Position numbers and translations under genes: made by a program
Assembly: GCF_001418655.1 (NCBI RefSeq)
Contig: NZ_LIQZ01000146.1
Location: forward strand, 1 to 64,000
Length of the DNA: 64,000 bases
Source of the DNA: Streptomyces phaeochromogenes
Lineage (GTDB): Bacteria; Actinomycetota; Actinomycetes; Streptomycetales; Streptomycetaceae
Direction of reading: 5' to 3'
The notes under the pieces: generated by a model
The model's database searches: none
Told to the model about the DNA's origin: nothing
What the model saw: the letters and a program-made list of their open reading frames with translations, nothing else
Shown here: positions 30,904-41,332 of the stretch, in pieces
Layout: every line of letters begins with the position of its first letter
How positions within the stretch are numbered: the stretch's first letter is position 1

Positions 30904-32195
30904 GCCCTGCGCGCGGGCTTCGCCGGCTGCTTGTAGTGGTCGGCGACCACGCGTGCCATGGCGCCGATGCTGTCGGCCGCCACTTCCCTGGCGGAGAAGA
31001 ACACGTGCCCGCGCACCTCGGGATGGTCCCGCGCGAAGGTGAGGTGGCGGGACAGCTCGGCCACCTCCTGCCAGGCCGCGGGCTGCGCGGGGTCACCGGC
31101 CTTGTAGAGCGCCTCACCGACGTACAGCTTCGTGCTGCTGCCGCGCGCGGTCTCGGCCCACCAGGGGACCAGCTTCGCGTAGTCGGCGGCGGCGAAGCCG
31201 ATGTTCCAGTAGAGCTGCGGGACGATGTAGTCGATCCAGCCCTGCCGGACCCACTTCCTGGTGTCGGCGTGCAGGTCGTCGTACGTCTGCACCCCGGCCC
31301 GGGTGTCCGAGCCCCGCGAGTCGGTCGTGGCGTTGCGCCACACCCCGAACGGGCTGATCCCGAACTTGGTGCCCGGCCGGACCTTCTTGATCCGGGCGGC
31401 CGTCTCCAGCACCAGCCGGTCGATGTTGTCCCGCCGCCAGGCCGCCCGGTCGGCGAAGCCGTCGCCGTACTTGGCGAACGCGTCGTCGTCGTCGAAGACC
31501 TGGCCCGCGACCGGATACGGGTAGAAGTAGTCGTCCCAGTGCACGGCGTCCACGGCGTACTTCTTCACCGCGTCGAGCATCGCGTCCTGGACGAACGTGC
31601 GGACCTCGGGCAGCCCCGGGTTGTAGTACAGCTTCCCGCCGTACGGCACGACCCAGTCGGGGTGCTTGCGCGCGGGGTGCGAGGCGACGAGCTTCGTCGG
31701 GTCGGTGTGGTTGGCGATCCGGTACGGGTTGAACCAGGCGTGCAGTTCCAGACCGCGCGCGTGGGCCTCCTTCACCGCGGCGCCGAGCGGGTCCCAGCCG
31801 GGGGCCTTGCCCTGGACGCCGGTGAGGCACTGGGCCCAGGGCTCGTACGGCGAGGGCCACAGGGCGTCGGCCGTGGGCCGCACCTGGAAGATCACCGCGT
31901 TCAGCCGGCGCGCCACCGCCTGGTCGAGGTGCGCGAGCAGTTCGGTGCGCTGCTGGGCCGCGGTCAGCCCGGGCTTCGAGGGCCAGTCACGGTTGGCGAC
32001 GGTCGCCACCCACATGCCGCGCAGTTCGCCCGCCGGAGCGCGGCGCTTGCGGGGCCGGGAGTCGTCGCCCCCGGAGTCCCCGTCGGACCCGTCACCCCCG
32101 GAGAGTTCCGCCGCCACCGCCAGTCCCGCCGTCACGAGTCCCGACAGCCCGACCGCCGCGGCCGTCGCGAATCCCCGACGTGACATACGCCCCAT
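30900..32195 (-). CDS. GHL10 (DUF187) glycosyl-hydrolase-like secreted protein
   Basis: 431 residues: a Tat-like signal (MSRRGFATAAAVGLSGLVTA), a Gly/Ser/Asp linker (30-50), then a GHL10 TIM-barrel beginning ELRGMWVATVANRDW and containing AVHWDDYFYPYP and the catalytic-like region VPQLYWNIGF. Related proteins are predicted to act on envelope polysaccharides. The ATG at 32195 follows GGAG by nine bases; a GTG 18 bases upstream is possible. Exported and probably membrane-free or lipid-free. Confidence 0.85.
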   Translation of the reverse strand: MGRMSRRGFATAAAVGLSGLVTAGLAVAAELSGGDGSDGDSGGDDSRPRKRRAPAGELRGMWVATVANRDWPSKPGLTAAQQRTELLAHLDQAVARRLNAVIFQVRPTADALWPSPYEPWAQCLTGVQGKAPGWDPLGAAVKEAHARGLELHAWFNPYRIANHTDPTKLVASHPARKHPDWVVPYGGKLYYNPGLPEVRTFVQDAMLDAVKKYAVDAVHWDDYFYPYPVAGQVFDDDDAFAKYGDGFADRAAWRRDNIDRLVLETAARIKKVRPGTKFGISPFGVWRNATTDSRGSDTRAGVQTYDDLHADTRKWVRQGWIDYIVPQLYWNIGFAAADYAKLVPWWAETARGSSTKLYVGEALYKAGDPAQPAAWQEVAELSRHLTFARDHPEVRGHVFFSAREVAADSIGAMARVVADHYKQPAKPARRA

Positions 32196-32366
32196 GCCGC
32201 ACGCTCCAAACACTCCGGGTCCGCCTGGTCACGGACCGTTTCCACCGCACAGCATGCCCGACCCGGCCGGACGATCGTGTGCGGTTCCGGAGTAACGTGC
32301 GTGGCGGTGACAGGCGCCGGACGGGAACCTGTCGGGCCAGTGACGAGTGAGAGCGAAAGGGACGAT

Positions 32367-33227
32367 GTGACCGACATCGAACGCGTCGGAGTGGTGGGCT
32401 GCGGCCAGATGGGGGCGGGCATCGCCGAGGTGTGCGCCCGCGCCGGCCTGGATGTGAAGGTCGCCGAGACCACCGGTGAGGCGTTGGAGATTGGCCGGAC
32501 CCGGCTCTACAACTCGCTCTCCAAGGCGGCCGAGCGCGGCAAGATCTCCGAGGAGGAGCGCGATGCCACCCAGGCGCGGCTCTCCTTCACCACCGACCTC
32601 GGCGAGTTCTCCGACCGCGATCTGGTGATCGAGGCGGTCGTCGAGAACGAGCAGGTGAAGACCGAGATCTTCCAGGTGCTGGACCAGGTGGTGACCCGGC
32701 AGGACGCGATCCTCGCCTCCAACACCTCCTCGATCCCGCTGGTGAAGCTCGCCGTCGCCACGTCGCGTCCCGACCAGGTCATCGGCATCCACTTCTTCAA
32801 CCCGGCCCCGGTGCAGAAGCTCGTCGAGCTGATCCCGGCGCTCACCACGTCCGAGGGCACCATCAGCCGGGCGCAGTCGCTGGTCGAGAAGATCCTCGGC
32901 AAGCACGCGATCCGCGCGCAGGACCGCTCGGGCTTCGTGGTCAACGCGCTGCTGATCCCGTATCTGCTCTCCGCGATCCGGATGTTCGAGTCCGGGATGG
33001 CGAGCCGCGAGGACATCGACAACGGCATGGAGCTCGGGTGTGCCCACCCGATGGGGCCGCTCAAGCTGTCGGACCTGATCGGCCTCGACACGGTTTCGTC
33101 TGTCGCGTACTCGATGTACGAGGAGTACAAGGAGCCGCTGTACGCCGCTCCGCCGCTGCTTCAGCGGATGGTCGACGCGGGGCGGCTCGGACGTAAGTCC
33201 GGGTCCGGTTTTTATACGTACGCCTGA
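32367..33227 (+). CDS. 3-hydroxybutyryl-CoA dehydrogenase
   Basis: A 286-residue NAD-dependent dehydrogenase: Rossmann GCGQMGAGIAEVCA, NTSSIPLVKLA, catalytic region GIHFFNPAPVQKLVE. It oxidises 3-hydroxyacyl-CoA in butanoate or fatty-acid metabolism. The GTG at 32367 gives the standard N-terminus TDIERVGVVGCGQM with AAAGGG upstream. Stand-alone gene with a terminator downstream. Confidence 0.93.
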   Translation: MTDIERVGVVGCGQMGAGIAEVCARAGLDVKVAETTGEALEIGRTRLYNSLSKAAERGKISEEERDATQARLSFTTDLGEFSDRDLVIEAVVENEQVKTEIFQVLDQVVTRQDAILASNTSSIPLVKLAVATSRPDQVIGIHFFNPAPVQKLVELIPALTTSEGTISRAQSLVEKILGKHAIRAQDRSGFVVNALLIPYLLSAIRMFESGMASREDIDNGMELGCAHPMGPLKLSDLIGLDTVSSVAYSMYEEYKEPLYAAPPLLQRMVDAGRLGRKSGSGFYTYA

Positions 33228-33293
33228 TTTCTGTGTAACCGCCTGAGCGCCCCTTCGGGGTTTGGTCACTGTCCGTACAACCTCAGGCCGACG

Positions 33294-33325
33294 CGGGCCC
33301 GGCTCCCTTCGGGGGGCCGGGCCCG
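33294..33325 (+). terminator. Strong hairpin terminator after 3-hydroxyacyl-CoA dehydrogenase
   Basis: CGGGCCCGGCTCCC-TTCG-GGGGGCCGGGCCCG forms a stem of about 13 bp with one bulge. A smaller CCCC-TTCG-GGGG hairpin lies at 33250-33262. Confidence 0.75.
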
Positions 33326-33455
33326 TGGCATTCACACACCGTGTGCGCGGCGGGCTCGCATATGCCCCTCGCACACTCTCCCCACGTGTCCACCAGGCGA
33401 GTTGACTTTCCGTGCGCATGAAGCGGATGTGCCGACTACGGAAAGGAGCGGACCC

Positions 33456-33713
33456 GTGACCGCCGACCCGGAGCATCCCGTGGTCCAAGGAGAACTCGCA
33501 GAGTTACGCCGCAAACTCGATGTGGCTCATGCCCGCGTCGAGGGCGGCCTGGCTCTGCTCAGCCATCGCGCCGAACAGACCGCCAAGGAGGTGAACGACC
33601 TGAGCGCACGGATCGTCACCCTGGAACACACCCGCTGGCCGCTGCGTGCGGTAGCGGTCGTCACGGCCGTGGGCGCGCTCGCCGTGGCGGTCTATCAGGC
33701 TCTGGGCCGCTAG
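33456..33713 (+). CDS. Small coiled-coil membrane-anchored protein
   Basis: 85 residues: an N-terminal acidic lead, a heptad-patterned helix (ELAELRRKLDVAHARVEGGL through VNDLSARIVTLEH), then a C-terminal hydrophobic helix (AVAVVTAVGALAVAVYQAL). The GTG at 33456 follows GAAAGGAGCG. It resembles small tail-anchored or holin-like proteins of Streptomyces, but I cannot assign a function. Confidence 0.7.
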   Translation: MTADPEHPVVQGELAELRRKLDVAHARVEGGLALLSHRAEQTAKEVNDLSARIVTLEHTRWPLRAVAVVTAVGALAVAVYQALGR

Positions 33714-33736
33714 GCCCCAGGACGCGGTGGGGGGGA

Positions 33737-34282
33737 TCAGGGCAGAGCGTCCTGCCCGAGCCTCAGATGGTGCAGGAGGAGCAGTGCGGCTGCCATATTG
33801 GCGGCCGGGACCTCGCCGCGGGCGACCATGTCGGGGACGAGCTTGAGGGGAACCCACTCCCGACGGTCCGACTCGAAGTCGTCCACGGGATGCCCGATGT
33901 ACGCGCCTTCGTCGGCCCAGTAGATGTGGTGCCGTGCGTCGGTGAGCCCGTTGGACGGCTCGACGCTCATCAGATGGCGCAGGGGTCCCGGTCGCCAGCC
34001 GGTCTCCTCCTCCAGTTCGCGGGCCGCCGCGACGGCGATGTCCTCGCCGTCCTCGACGACACCCGCGGGAAGCTCCCATCCCCAGCTGTCGGTGATGAAG
34101 CGGTGCCGCCACAGAAGCAGCACCTCGTTCGCCTCATTCACCACAGTGGCCACGGCGACGGGCCGCAGCCGTATTAAGAAGTGATCGAGGTGCCGACCGT
34201 CCGGCAACTCGACATCTGCGAGATTGACGCTGAACCAGCGGTTTGCGTACACAGTTTGTTCGTTCAGTTTCGTCCACTGCAC
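33737..34282 (-). CDS. Nudix hydrolase
   Basis: 181 residues with an intact Nudix box (GVVEDGEDIAVAAARELEEE, continuing TGW). N-terminal WFSVNLADVELPDGRH is like ADP-ribose pyrophosphatases. It should hydrolyse a nucleoside diphosphate derivative in the cytosol. The GTG at 34282 is the first of a normal-length family protein. Confidence 0.9.
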   Translation of the reverse strand: MQWTKLNEQTVYANRWFSVNLADVELPDGRHLDHFLIRLRPVAVATVVNEANEVLLLWRHRFITDSWGWELPAGVVEDGEDIAVAAARELEEETGWRPGPLRHLMSVEPSNGLTDARHHIYWADEGAYIGHPVDDFESDRREWVPLKLVPDMVARGEVPAANMAAALLLLHHLRLGQDALP

Positions 34283-34429
34283 TTTTCTGCCACCTTCCGC
34301 CGAGTAGATGGCAATATGGCAGCAGGAGCGTCCTCACAGCAGGCTCACAGCAGGCCGCTCGCAGCGCAGCGGTAGGCGCAGAGTGCCCACCGCGGGGAGG
34401 CTCGGGGCTCCCCGCGATGGTGGGAACGT

Positions 34430-35770
34430 CTAGAGCGGTACGCGCAATGCTCCGTCGATGAGCTCGGCGGCTTCGGAGGTGCCCGCGCACCCGTTGGCCA
34501 CCAGGTGTTCGCGTACCGCCCGCAGTCTGTCGCGCAGCCGCTGGGACTCCATCCCCCGCGCCCGCTCCGCCATTTCGACCGCGGTGACCACCGCCTTGTC
34601 GGCGTTTCCCTGGCGCAGTTCGATCTGGCTGAGCATGGCGAGCCGGTGCACCCTGCCCCGGTCGTGCGCCGGGTTGTCCACGGCCGCCGCGGCGTGCTCC
34701 CGCGCGGCCGACAGGTCGCCGAGGCTCAGGAGGGCCTCCGCCACCTGTACGTTCACCAGACCGGGTTGGACATAGCCGGTCTCGTCCGGTTCGTAGCCGC
34801 GCCGGATGCGCTCGGCGGCCTGCTCGGCACGCCGGATGCAGGACAGCGCGCTGCTGCCGTCGCCGAGGTGTGCGTACGCCTTGGCCTGCATCGCGTAGAG
34901 GTCCGACGCGAGCGCCGGAGTGATGTGCCGGCCCGCGGCGCGCAGCGCGGCCTCCGCGAAGGCGACCGCCTGCCGGTGCTCACGCATGAAGAGCGCCTGG
35001 TTGACGAGGAGCGCGATGACATAGGCGCCAAGTCCTCTGTCCCCGCTGGCCTTCGCGAGTCTGAGCGCCTGGTGGAAGTACCGCTGGGCCAGGCCGTGCG
35101 CGTCGGAGTCGTAGGCGCAGATGCCCGCGATCGCCACCAGACCGCCGGTGGCCCGGTGCAACTGGCGGCCGGTGGCGTCGGTGTAGCTGCCCCTGAGGAG
35201 CGGCGCGGTCTCGGAGTTGAGGAAACCGACGATGCGGGTACGGGTCGCCACGCCACCGGCCTTGCGGTACATCTGCTCGTAGTGGGCGCGGGCGGCGCGC
35301 AGCATCTCGATGTCGGACATGCTCACGCGGTGCCGTCCGCCGCGCGAGACGTCCACGTCCTCGGGCGGGTTCTCCCACTCCCACACGGGCATCACGGCGG
35401 GCGTGCCGGTGACGGCGGGGGCGCCGAGGATGTGCGGGCGCTGCTGTTCGTCGGAGCGCCACAGCGCGGTGGCGCGCTCCACGAAACCGGAGAGCGTCGT
35501 GCCGTGCGGGGTGGCCGGTTCGCCGGGCACGCCGAGGCCGATGTCGTCGAGTGTGACGGGCCGTTGGAGCCGGCCGGCGAGTACCTCGCAGATCAGGTCG
35601 GGTACCTGGCCGCGCGGTCGCTGCCCCTTCAACCACCGCGCCACGGCCGTGTGCTCGTAACGGAGTGCGAGGCCACGTGCCCGGCCTGCCTGGTTCACAT
35701 GGGCCGCGAGTCCCGCGTGCGAGACACCGGCCTCGTCGAGGATCGCGTCGAGCAGAGTGTTGGGCTGCAT
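34430..35770 (-). CDS. TPR-containing transcriptional regulator (NsdA-like)
   Basis: 446 residues: an N-terminal helix-turn-helix-like region (PNTLLDAILDEAGVSHAGLA) and a central WEWENPP motif, then several tetratricopeptide-like helices (QRYFHQALRLAKASG, AEAALRAAG, AREHAAAAVDNPAHDRGR). The layout resembles the Streptomyces NsdA/NsdB group, which represses development and antibiotic production; this member's role is unknown. I take MQPNTLL (35770) as the start; an ATG three codons upstream is possible. Confidence 0.8.
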   Translation of the reverse strand: MQPNTLLDAILDEAGVSHAGLAAHVNQAGRARGLALRYEHTAVARWLKGQRPRGQVPDLICEVLAGRLQRPVTLDDIGLGVPGEPATPHGTTLSGFVERATALWRSDEQQRPHILGAPAVTGTPAVMPVWEWENPPEDVDVSRGGRHRVSMSDIEMLRAARAHYEQMYRKAGGVATRTRIVGFLNSETAPLLRGSYTDATGRQLHRATGGLVAIAGICAYDSDAHGLAQRYFHQALRLAKASGDRGLGAYVIALLVNQALFMREHRQAVAFAEAALRAAGRHITPALASDLYAMQAKAYAHLGDGSSALSCIRRAEQAAERIRRGYEPDETGYVQPGLVNVQVAEALLSLGDLSAAREHAAAAVDNPAHDRGRVHRLAMLSQIELRQGNADKAVVTAVEMAERARGMESQRLRDRLRAVREHLVANGCAGTSEAAELIDGALRVPL

Positions 35771-35825
35771 GAATGCCATCCGGTGGCTCGGTGCAGACGG
35801 TGCTGCTTAACGTAGCGCCTCCGAC

Positions 35826-35861
35826 TTCACACGGGGTGTGAACGGAGTGCCCGAATCCGGG
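35826..35861. promoter_or_regulatory. Palindrome upstream of TPR regulator
   Basis: TTCACAC-GGG-GTGTGAA (35826-35842) is perfect and lies 56 bases from the regulator's start; GCCCG-AATC-CGGGC (35848-35861 region) is adjacent. Either could be an autoregulatory operator. Confidence 0.45.
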
Positions 35862-36060
35862 CAGTACGCGCGCTGTTGCGGAGAGTTGCTACCCGGTTGA
35901 CTGAATTGCCTCGTAAGAGGCCGGCCGGGCCGCCGGCTCCCCCTCGTACAGTGCGGCGGCCCGATTCGCGCCGTCCGCCCAGCTGCCTGCCCGACACTCC
36001 GTGGCGGGGCGGACGGCTCCGCCGGGTCGTTCAACTGGGTTGGGCGGGGTAACAGCGGCC

Positions 36061-37290
36061 CTACGGGGCGCTGTTGTGAGCCACCGGCTTGCCCTGTTGG
36101 GCAGGCACTTTCGCTCGATCGTTGCGCAGGACCAGTACGGCCACGTCGTCCGTCGGGGATCCTCCCGCGTGGCGCAGCAGTTGGGTGAAGACGGTGCGGA
36201 GTACGGACTGAGGTGTGAGCGGCTGGCACCGGGAGGCCTCGGTCAGGGCGGTGCTCAGCGGAAAGAACCGGCCGTCGCCGTCGCGGGCGTCCTCGACGCC
36301 GTCGGTGTGCAGGAACAGTGCCTCGCCGGGCAGGAAGGGCCCGCAGCGGGCGACGGGCAGCTCGGCGGGGAGCGGGAAGAGCCCGAGGGGTGGCAGGGGG
36401 TCACCGACGGCGAGGTGCTCCACATGTCCTCGTACACCGACCGGTTCCGTGTGGTGGCGCAGCAGATACGGCCTCGGGTGACCGCAGTTGATGGCGCGCA
36501 TCTCGCCGTCGGGACCGATCTCCAGGAGCAGCACGGTGACGAACTCCTCGGCGACCGGGTTGTCGGGATCGAGCCCGGACGAGGGGTGCTCGGCCTTCGC
36601 GCGTTCCCGCAGATGGCGGGCCATGGCGCGGTCCAGCCTCCGTAGTACGCCCGCGAGTTCGGCCTCGTCGTGGACGGCCTCCCGGAAGCTGCCGAGCACG
36701 GCGGCGACGGTGCCGAGGGCGGCGAGCCCGTGCCCGCGGACGTCGCCCATCACGATCCGCACCCCGTGCTCGGTGCCGATCACCTCGTACAGGTCTCCCC
36801 CGACGGTGGCCCCGCGGTCGGCGGAGAACTGCGCCGCCGCGATGTTCAGCCCGTCGACGCGCGGTGGCAGCGGGCGAAGGAGGGCGCCCTGGGCGGCCCC
36901 CGCGACCTTGCGGATCTGCCGGAGTTCGCGCAGCAGCCCACGTCTGACGTGCAGCATCAGTCCCGTACCGACGGCGAAGAAGACGGCACAGCTGACGATC
37001 CGGGCGCCGAGCCCGTCCTCCTGGGCGAGCGGACAGGCCAGTTTGTACGTGATCGCCGCCGCGCCCCACACGGCGGGCAGCCCCATCTCCAGCACCCGCC
37101 GCAGTCGTTGCTGATCCCGGCCCAGCCGACGGGGCTCGCCTCTGCCGGGCCGGCGGGCCCGGGCTCGGGCTCGGCGCAGTCTGTCGGCCTGTGTGCGGCC
37201 GAGCGTCCGGGATACGGTTTTCCGCCATCGCGTCCGGTGGCCCACCCCGGGACCGGCCCGACGGAAACCCCCAGCCTTGGTATGGATCAT
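36061..37290 (-). CDS. SpoIIE-family PP2C phosphatase with membrane N-terminus
   Basis: 409 residues: an Arg-rich cytoplasmic N-terminus, two hydrophobic helices (about 85-130), and a SpoIIE-type PPM domain with metal motifs VGGDLYEVI, MGDVRGHG, FLHTDGVEDARD and DDVAVLVLR. The family dephosphorylates anti-sigma-factor antagonists in sporulation and stress signalling. The ATG at 37290 with GGGGGG upstream gives a normal start; an earlier frame has no ribosome site. No partner kinase or antagonist is adjacent. Confidence 0.88.
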   Translation of the reverse strand: MIHTKAGGFRRAGPGVGHRTRWRKTVSRTLGRTQADRLRRARARARRPGRGEPRRLGRDQQRLRRVLEMGLPAVWGAAAITYKLACPLAQEDGLGARIVSCAVFFAVGTGLMLHVRRGLLRELRQIRKVAGAAQGALLRPLPPRVDGLNIAAAQFSADRGATVGGDLYEVIGTEHGVRIVMGDVRGHGLAALGTVAAVLGSFREAVHDEAELAGVLRRLDRAMARHLRERAKAEHPSSGLDPDNPVAEEFVTVLLLEIGPDGEMRAINCGHPRPYLLRHHTEPVGVRGHVEHLAVGDPLPPLGLFPLPAELPVARCGPFLPGEALFLHTDGVEDARDGDGRFFPLSTALTEASRCQPLTPQSVLRTVFTQLLRHAGGSPTDDVAVLVLRNDRAKVPAQQGKPVAHNSAP

Positions 37291-37423
37291 GCCGATGGCC
37301 CCCCTAAGGCCCTGTTCAGCGCAGGCACCGGCCTGTTCGGCCGGGTCGATTCTGTCGACCGCCTGCCCCGATCGGCCCGGATCGCCCACACTTGTCACCC
37401 ATATGAGTGAGGTGACACGAACA

Positions 37424-37565
37424 GCGCCCCGAAAGGGGCACGGGGCTGTGAATTCTGCGGCTCCGCCGCGAGAGCGCGACCAGCCACGGGCCCCTGAAAG
37501 GGGCACGGGGAACTGCGCGACAAGCCACGACGCAGCCGCAGCAAGCCATCAACCCGCAGTTCCCC
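37424..37565 (-). repeat. Dispersed element, copy 5, composite (downstream of pheT)
   Basis: Two element halves lie in tandem: GCGCCCCGAAAGGGGC with GCGGCTCCGCCGC (37424-37487), then GGGCCCCTGAAAGGGGCACG with AACTGCGCGACAAGCC (37488-37560). GGGGAACTGCG (37507-37517) pairs perfectly with CGCAGTTCCCC (37555-37565). Just beyond the pheT stop; a strong terminator. The rest of 37291-37423 holds nothing obvious. Confidence 0.7.
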
Positions 37566-37583
37566 GGCACCACTTACAAAGAG

Positions 37584-40085
37584 CTAGCTCCGAAGAACAG
37601 CCCCGGCACGCTCGCCCGCGAGGGCAACGGCGGCATCCCGCGCCGCCGAGGCCTCGTCCACGGTCAGCGTGCGATCGTCCGCGCGGAAGCGCAGCGCGTA
37701 GGCCAGCGACTTCCGCCCCTCGCCGAGCTGCTCGCCCTCGTAGACGTCGAACAGCCGGATGGACTCCAGCAGTTCACCCGCCCCCTCGCGGAGCGCGGCC
37801 TCGACGTCGGCCGCCGGGACGTCCCCGGAGACGACCAGCGCGACATCCTGCGTGGCGACCGGGAACGTCGACACGTGCGGGCCCTTGGGCAGCCCCGCAC
37901 TCGCCTGCTCCAGCACGTCCAGGTTCAGCTCCATCGCACAGGCGCGCGCGGGCAGCCCCAGGGCCTTGAGGACACGGGGGTGCAGCTCGCCCGCATACCC
38001 GATGACCCGCTCGGCGCCGTCGACGACGACGGCGAGCTCGGCACAGCGGCCCGGGTGCCACGGCCCGTACTGGCCCTGGCGCACGAGGAGTTCGGTCCCC
38101 GCCTCGCGGGCGAGGGCGCGCGCGGACTCGACGGCGTCGGCCCAGTCGGCCGGGCGGCCCTTGCCCCACCAGCCGGCCTGCTCACGGGCGCCCGCGAGGA
38201 CGACGGCGGCGTGCCGGGGCTGGACGGGCAGCGCGTCGGTGAGGGACGCGATCTCCTCGTCCGTGGGACGGCGGTCGACGGGCAGCCGCACCGCGACGCG
38301 CAGCTCGTCCTGCGGGTGGAAGACCAGGCCCGTCTCGAAGAGCGCCAGGTCGTGCGAGCCCCGCCCGTCGTTGCGGCGCAGGGCCTGGAGGAGGCCCGGC
38401 AGCAGCGTCGTACGGAGTGCGGGCTCCTCGTCGGAGAGCGGGTTGACCAGCTTGACGACCCGGCGCTTGGGGTCGTCGGCGGCCAGGCCGAGCTGGTCGA
38501 AGACGTGCTCGCCGATGAACGGGTAGTTCAGCGCCTCGACATAGCCGGCGCCGGCCAGCGCGCGGCCGACCCTGCGGTGCAGCCGTTGCCGGCCGGTGAG
38601 GCCGAGGCCCGCCGGGGGCTTCGGCAGGGTCGAGGGCAGGTTCTCGTAGCCCTCGAGACGGATGACCTCTTCGGCCAGGTCGTTCGGGTCCGTCAGGTCG
38701 GGCCGCCAGGACGGGACGGTGACGATCAGCTCGTCCTGCCCGTAGACGTCGCAGCCGACCTGCTGGAGACGGCGTACGACGGTCTCGCGACCGTAGTCGA
38801 CGCCCGCGACCTTGTCCGGGTGGTTCGCCGGGATGCTGATGGTGCGCGGCGCCGAGGGCGCGATGACCTCGGTGACGCCCCCGTCGGCGGTGCCGCCCGC
38901 GAGGAGGACCAGCAGGTCGACCGTGCGCTGGGCGGCGGCGGACGTGGCCTCCGGGTCGACGCCCCGCTCGAAGCGCTTGGACGCCTCGGAGGCCAGCTTG
39001 TGACGGCGGGCCGTGCGCGCGATGGAGATCGGGTCGAAGTGCGCGGCCTCGACGACGACCTCGGTGGTGGTGCCCTCGGTGTCGTCGATCTCGGTGTTGG
39101 CACCGCCCATGACACCGGCCAGGCCGATCGGCCCGCGGTCGTCGGTGATCACCAGGTCCTCGGCGTCCAGCGTGCGCTTGGTGCCGTCGAGGGTGGTGAG
39201 CTTCTCGCCCGGCTCGGCCCGGCGCACACCGATCGTGCCCTGGACGCGGGAGCGGTCGTACGCGTGCAGGGGCTGACCCAGCTCCAGCATCACGTAGTTG
39301 GTGATGTCGACGGCCAGCGAGATCGGACGCATGCCCGCCTTCTGGAGGCGGCGCCGCAGCCAGATCGGGGAGCGCGCTTCCGGCGACAGACCGGTGACGG
39401 TACGCGCGGTGAAGCGGTCGCAGCCCTGCGGGTCGGAGACCTGCACGGGGTAGCCGAACGCGTTCGGGCCCGGTACGTCGAGCAGCGCCGGGTCGCGCAG
39501 CGGCAGGCCGTAGGCGGTGGCGGCCTCGCGGGCGACGCCGCGCATCGACAGCGCGTAGCCGCGGTCGGGCGTGACGGCGATGTCGAGGACCTCGTCGACG
39601 AGTTCGAGCAGCTCGACGGCGTCCGTGCCGACCTCGTGCTCGGGCGGCAGGACGATGATGCCGCCGCTGCCGTCGTCGCCCATGCCCAGCTCGTCGCCGG
39701 AGCAGATCATGCCGTGCGAGGTGTGGCCGTACGTCTTGCGCGCGGCGATCGCGAAGTTGCCGGGCAGCACGGCGCCGGGCAGGACCACGACGACCTTGTC
39801 GCCGACGGCGAAGTTGCGGGCGCCGCAGACGATCTCCTGCGGCTCACCGGTGCCGTTGGCGGTGCCGACGTCGACCGTGCAGAAGCGGATGGGCTTCTTG
39901 AAGCCCTCCAGCTCCTCGATGGTCAGCACCTGGCCGACGACGAGCGGCCCCTTGAGGTCGGCGCCGAGCTGCTCGACCCGCTCGACCTCCAGGCCGGCGG
40001 AAACGAGCTTGGCCTGCACATCGCGGCCGGTCTCGGTGGCGGGGAGGTCGACGTACTCCCGCAGCCAGGAAAGCGGGACCCGCAT
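37584..40085 (-). CDS. pheT: Phenylalanyl-tRNA synthetase beta subunit
   Basis: 833 residues: N-terminal EMAP/tRNA-binding domain, B3/B4 editing domain ([20 protein letters not shown]), B5 domain, catalytic-like core and a C-terminal ferredoxin-fold anticodon-binding domain ([16 protein letters not shown]). Length normal. The ATG overlaps the pheS stop by one base (TGATG). Forms the alpha2-beta2 enzyme with PheS. Confidence 0.98.
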   Translation of the reverse strand: MRVPLSWLREYVDLPATETGRDVQAKLVSAGLEVERVEQLGADLKGPLVVGQVLTIEELEGFKKPIRFCTVDVGTANGTGEPQEIVCGARNFAVGDKVVVVLPGAVLPGNFAIAARKTYGHTSHGMICSGDELGMGDDGSGGIIVLPPEHEVGTDAVELLELVDEVLDIAVTPDRGYALSMRGVAREAATAYGLPLRDPALLDVPGPNAFGYPVQVSDPQGCDRFTARTVTGLSPEARSPIWLRRRLQKAGMRPISLAVDITNYVMLELGQPLHAYDRSRVQGTIGVRRAEPGEKLTTLDGTKRTLDAEDLVITDDRGPIGLAGVMGGANTEIDDTEGTTTEVVVEAAHFDPISIARTARRHKLASEASKRFERGVDPEATSAAAQRTVDLLVLLAGGTADGGVTEVIAPSAPRTISIPANHPDKVAGVDYGRETVVRRLQQVGCDVYGQDELIVTVPSWRPDLTDPNDLAEEVIRLEGYENLPSTLPKPPAGLGLTGRQRLHRRVGRALAGAGYVEALNYPFIGEHVFDQLGLAADDPKRRVVKLVNPLSDEEPALRTTLLPGLLQALRRNDGRGSHDLALFETGLVFHPQDELRVAVRLPVDRRPTDEEIASLTDALPVQPRHAAVVLAGAREQAGWWGKGRPADWADAVESARALAREAGTELLVRQGQYGPWHPGRCAELAVVVDGAERVIGYAGELHPRVLKALGLPARACAMELNLDVLEQASAGLPKGPHVSTFPVATQDVALVVSGDVPAADVEAALREGAGELLESIRLFDVYEGEQLGEGRKSLAYALRFRADDRTLTVDEASAARDAAVALAGERAGAVLRS

Positions 40086-41233
40086 CAGATCTCCATCCCG
40101 AACGGCCGGGTGAACCGGACGTCACCCTCGACCATGTCTCGCATGTCTTCGACGTTGTGGCGGAACATCAGCATCCGCTCGATGCCGAACCCGAAGGCGA
40201 ATCCGCTGTACTTCTCGGGGTCCACACCGCAGGCGGTCAGCACGCGCGGGTTGACCATGCCGCAGCCGCCCAGCTCGATCCAGCCCTCGGAGGAGCAGGT
40301 ACGGCAGGGGCGGTCGGGGTTACCGACGGACTCGCCCTTGCAGACGTAGCAGAGCATGTCCATCTCGGCGGACGGCTCGGTGAAGGGGAAGTAGTTCGGG
40401 CGCAGCCGGGTCTTCATGTCCGCGCCGAAGAGCGACTGGACCATGTGGTCCAGGGTGCCCTTGAGGTCGGCCATGGTCAGGCCCTCGTCGACGGCCAGCA
40501 GCTCGATCTGGTGGAAGACCGGGGTGTGCGTGGCGTCCAGCTCGTCCGTGCGGTAGACGCGGCCGGGGCACACGACGTAGACGGGCGGCTCCCGGTCGAG
40601 CAGCGCGCGGGCCTGCACGGGCGAGGTGTGCGTGCGCAGCACGACACCGGACTCGCCGTCGCTGTCGGCGCCCTTGGAACCGTCGGCGCCCTTGGGACCC
40701 TGTACGAAGAAGGTGTCCTGCATCTGCCGGGCCGGGTGGTCCGGGCCGAAGTTCAGGGCGTCGAAGTTGAACCACTCCGCCTCGACCTCGGGGCCCTCGG
40801 CGATCTCGTATCCCATGGACACGAAGACGTCCGCGACCCGCTCCATCATGGTGGTCAGCGGGTGCCGGGCGCCGGGCGGTACGCGGTCGTGGGGCAGCGT
40901 GACGTCCACGGCCTCCTCGACCAGCACGCGTGCGTCGCGCTCGGCCTCCAGCTCGGCCTGGCGGCCGGCGAGCGCCTTGTTCACCGCGCCGCGGGCCTGG
41001 CCGACGAGCTTGCCGGCGGCGGCCTTGGCGTGCGGGGGCAGGGCGCCGATCTCGCGGTTGGCGAGGGCCAGCGGCGAGGCGCCGCCGGTGTGGGCGACCT
41101 TGGCCTCCTGGAGCGCGTCGAGGTCACCGGCGGCGGCGAAGGCGGCGAGCGCCTCGTCCCGCATGCGCTCGATCTCTTCCGGTTTCAGTGCCTCGACCTC
41201 AACAGGGTCGTACGACTTGTTCGGTGCCGACAT
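40085..41233 (-). CDS. pheS: Phenylalanyl-tRNA synthetase alpha subunit
   Basis: 382 residues with class II motifs: [39 protein letters not shown], and the C-terminal [10 protein letters not shown]. An acidic insert ([16 protein letters not shown]) interrupts the region after FFVQGP, longer than usual. The ATG at 41233 is preferred over a TTG at 41263; GGAAGAG precedes it closely. A 110-base leader with tandem hairpins precedes it. Confidence 0.97.
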   Translation of the reverse strand: MSAPNKSYDPVEVEALKPEEIERMRDEALAAFAAAGDLDALQEAKVAHTGGASPLALANREIGALPPHAKAAAGKLVGQARGAVNKALAGRQAELEAERDARVLVEEAVDVTLPHDRVPPGARHPLTTMMERVADVFVSMGYEIAEGPEVEAEWFNFDALNFGPDHPARQMQDTFFVQGPKGADGSKGADSDGESGVVLRTHTSPVQARALLDREPPVYVVCPGRVYRTDELDATHTPVFHQIELLAVDEGLTMADLKGTLDHMVQSLFGADMKTRLRPNYFPFTEPSAEMDMLCYVCKGESVGNPDRPCRTCSSEGWIELGGCGMVNPRVLTACGVDPEKYSGFAFGFGIERMLMFRHNVEDMRDMVEGDVRFTRPFGMEI

Positions 41234-41288
41234 CTCTTCCCGTGCTTCCGGTTGGTTGGCCAACGGTCCCCGTCGCGACTCGCGGGAC

Positions 41289-41332
41289 GCCCTGTCTCTG
41301 AGAACGAGACGCCCTGTCCCTGAAAAGGGGAC
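41289..41332 (-). promoter_or_regulatory. pheST leader: two tandem 22-bp hairpins with compensatory changes
   Basis: Adjacent direct repeats 41289-41310 and 41311-41332 each fold, on the RNA, to a 5-bp stem and 7-base loop: GTCCC-CTTTTCA-GGGAC and GTCTC-GTTCTCA-GAGAC. The one stem difference is a C-G to T-A swap on both arms, preserving pairing. A TAGACT -10 lies upstream (41350-41355). The leader may control pheST. Confidence 0.6.

Noticed and set aside
37875..40349. 824-codon plus-strand frame over pheT/pheS
   Set aside because: Antisense shadow of pheT and pheS.
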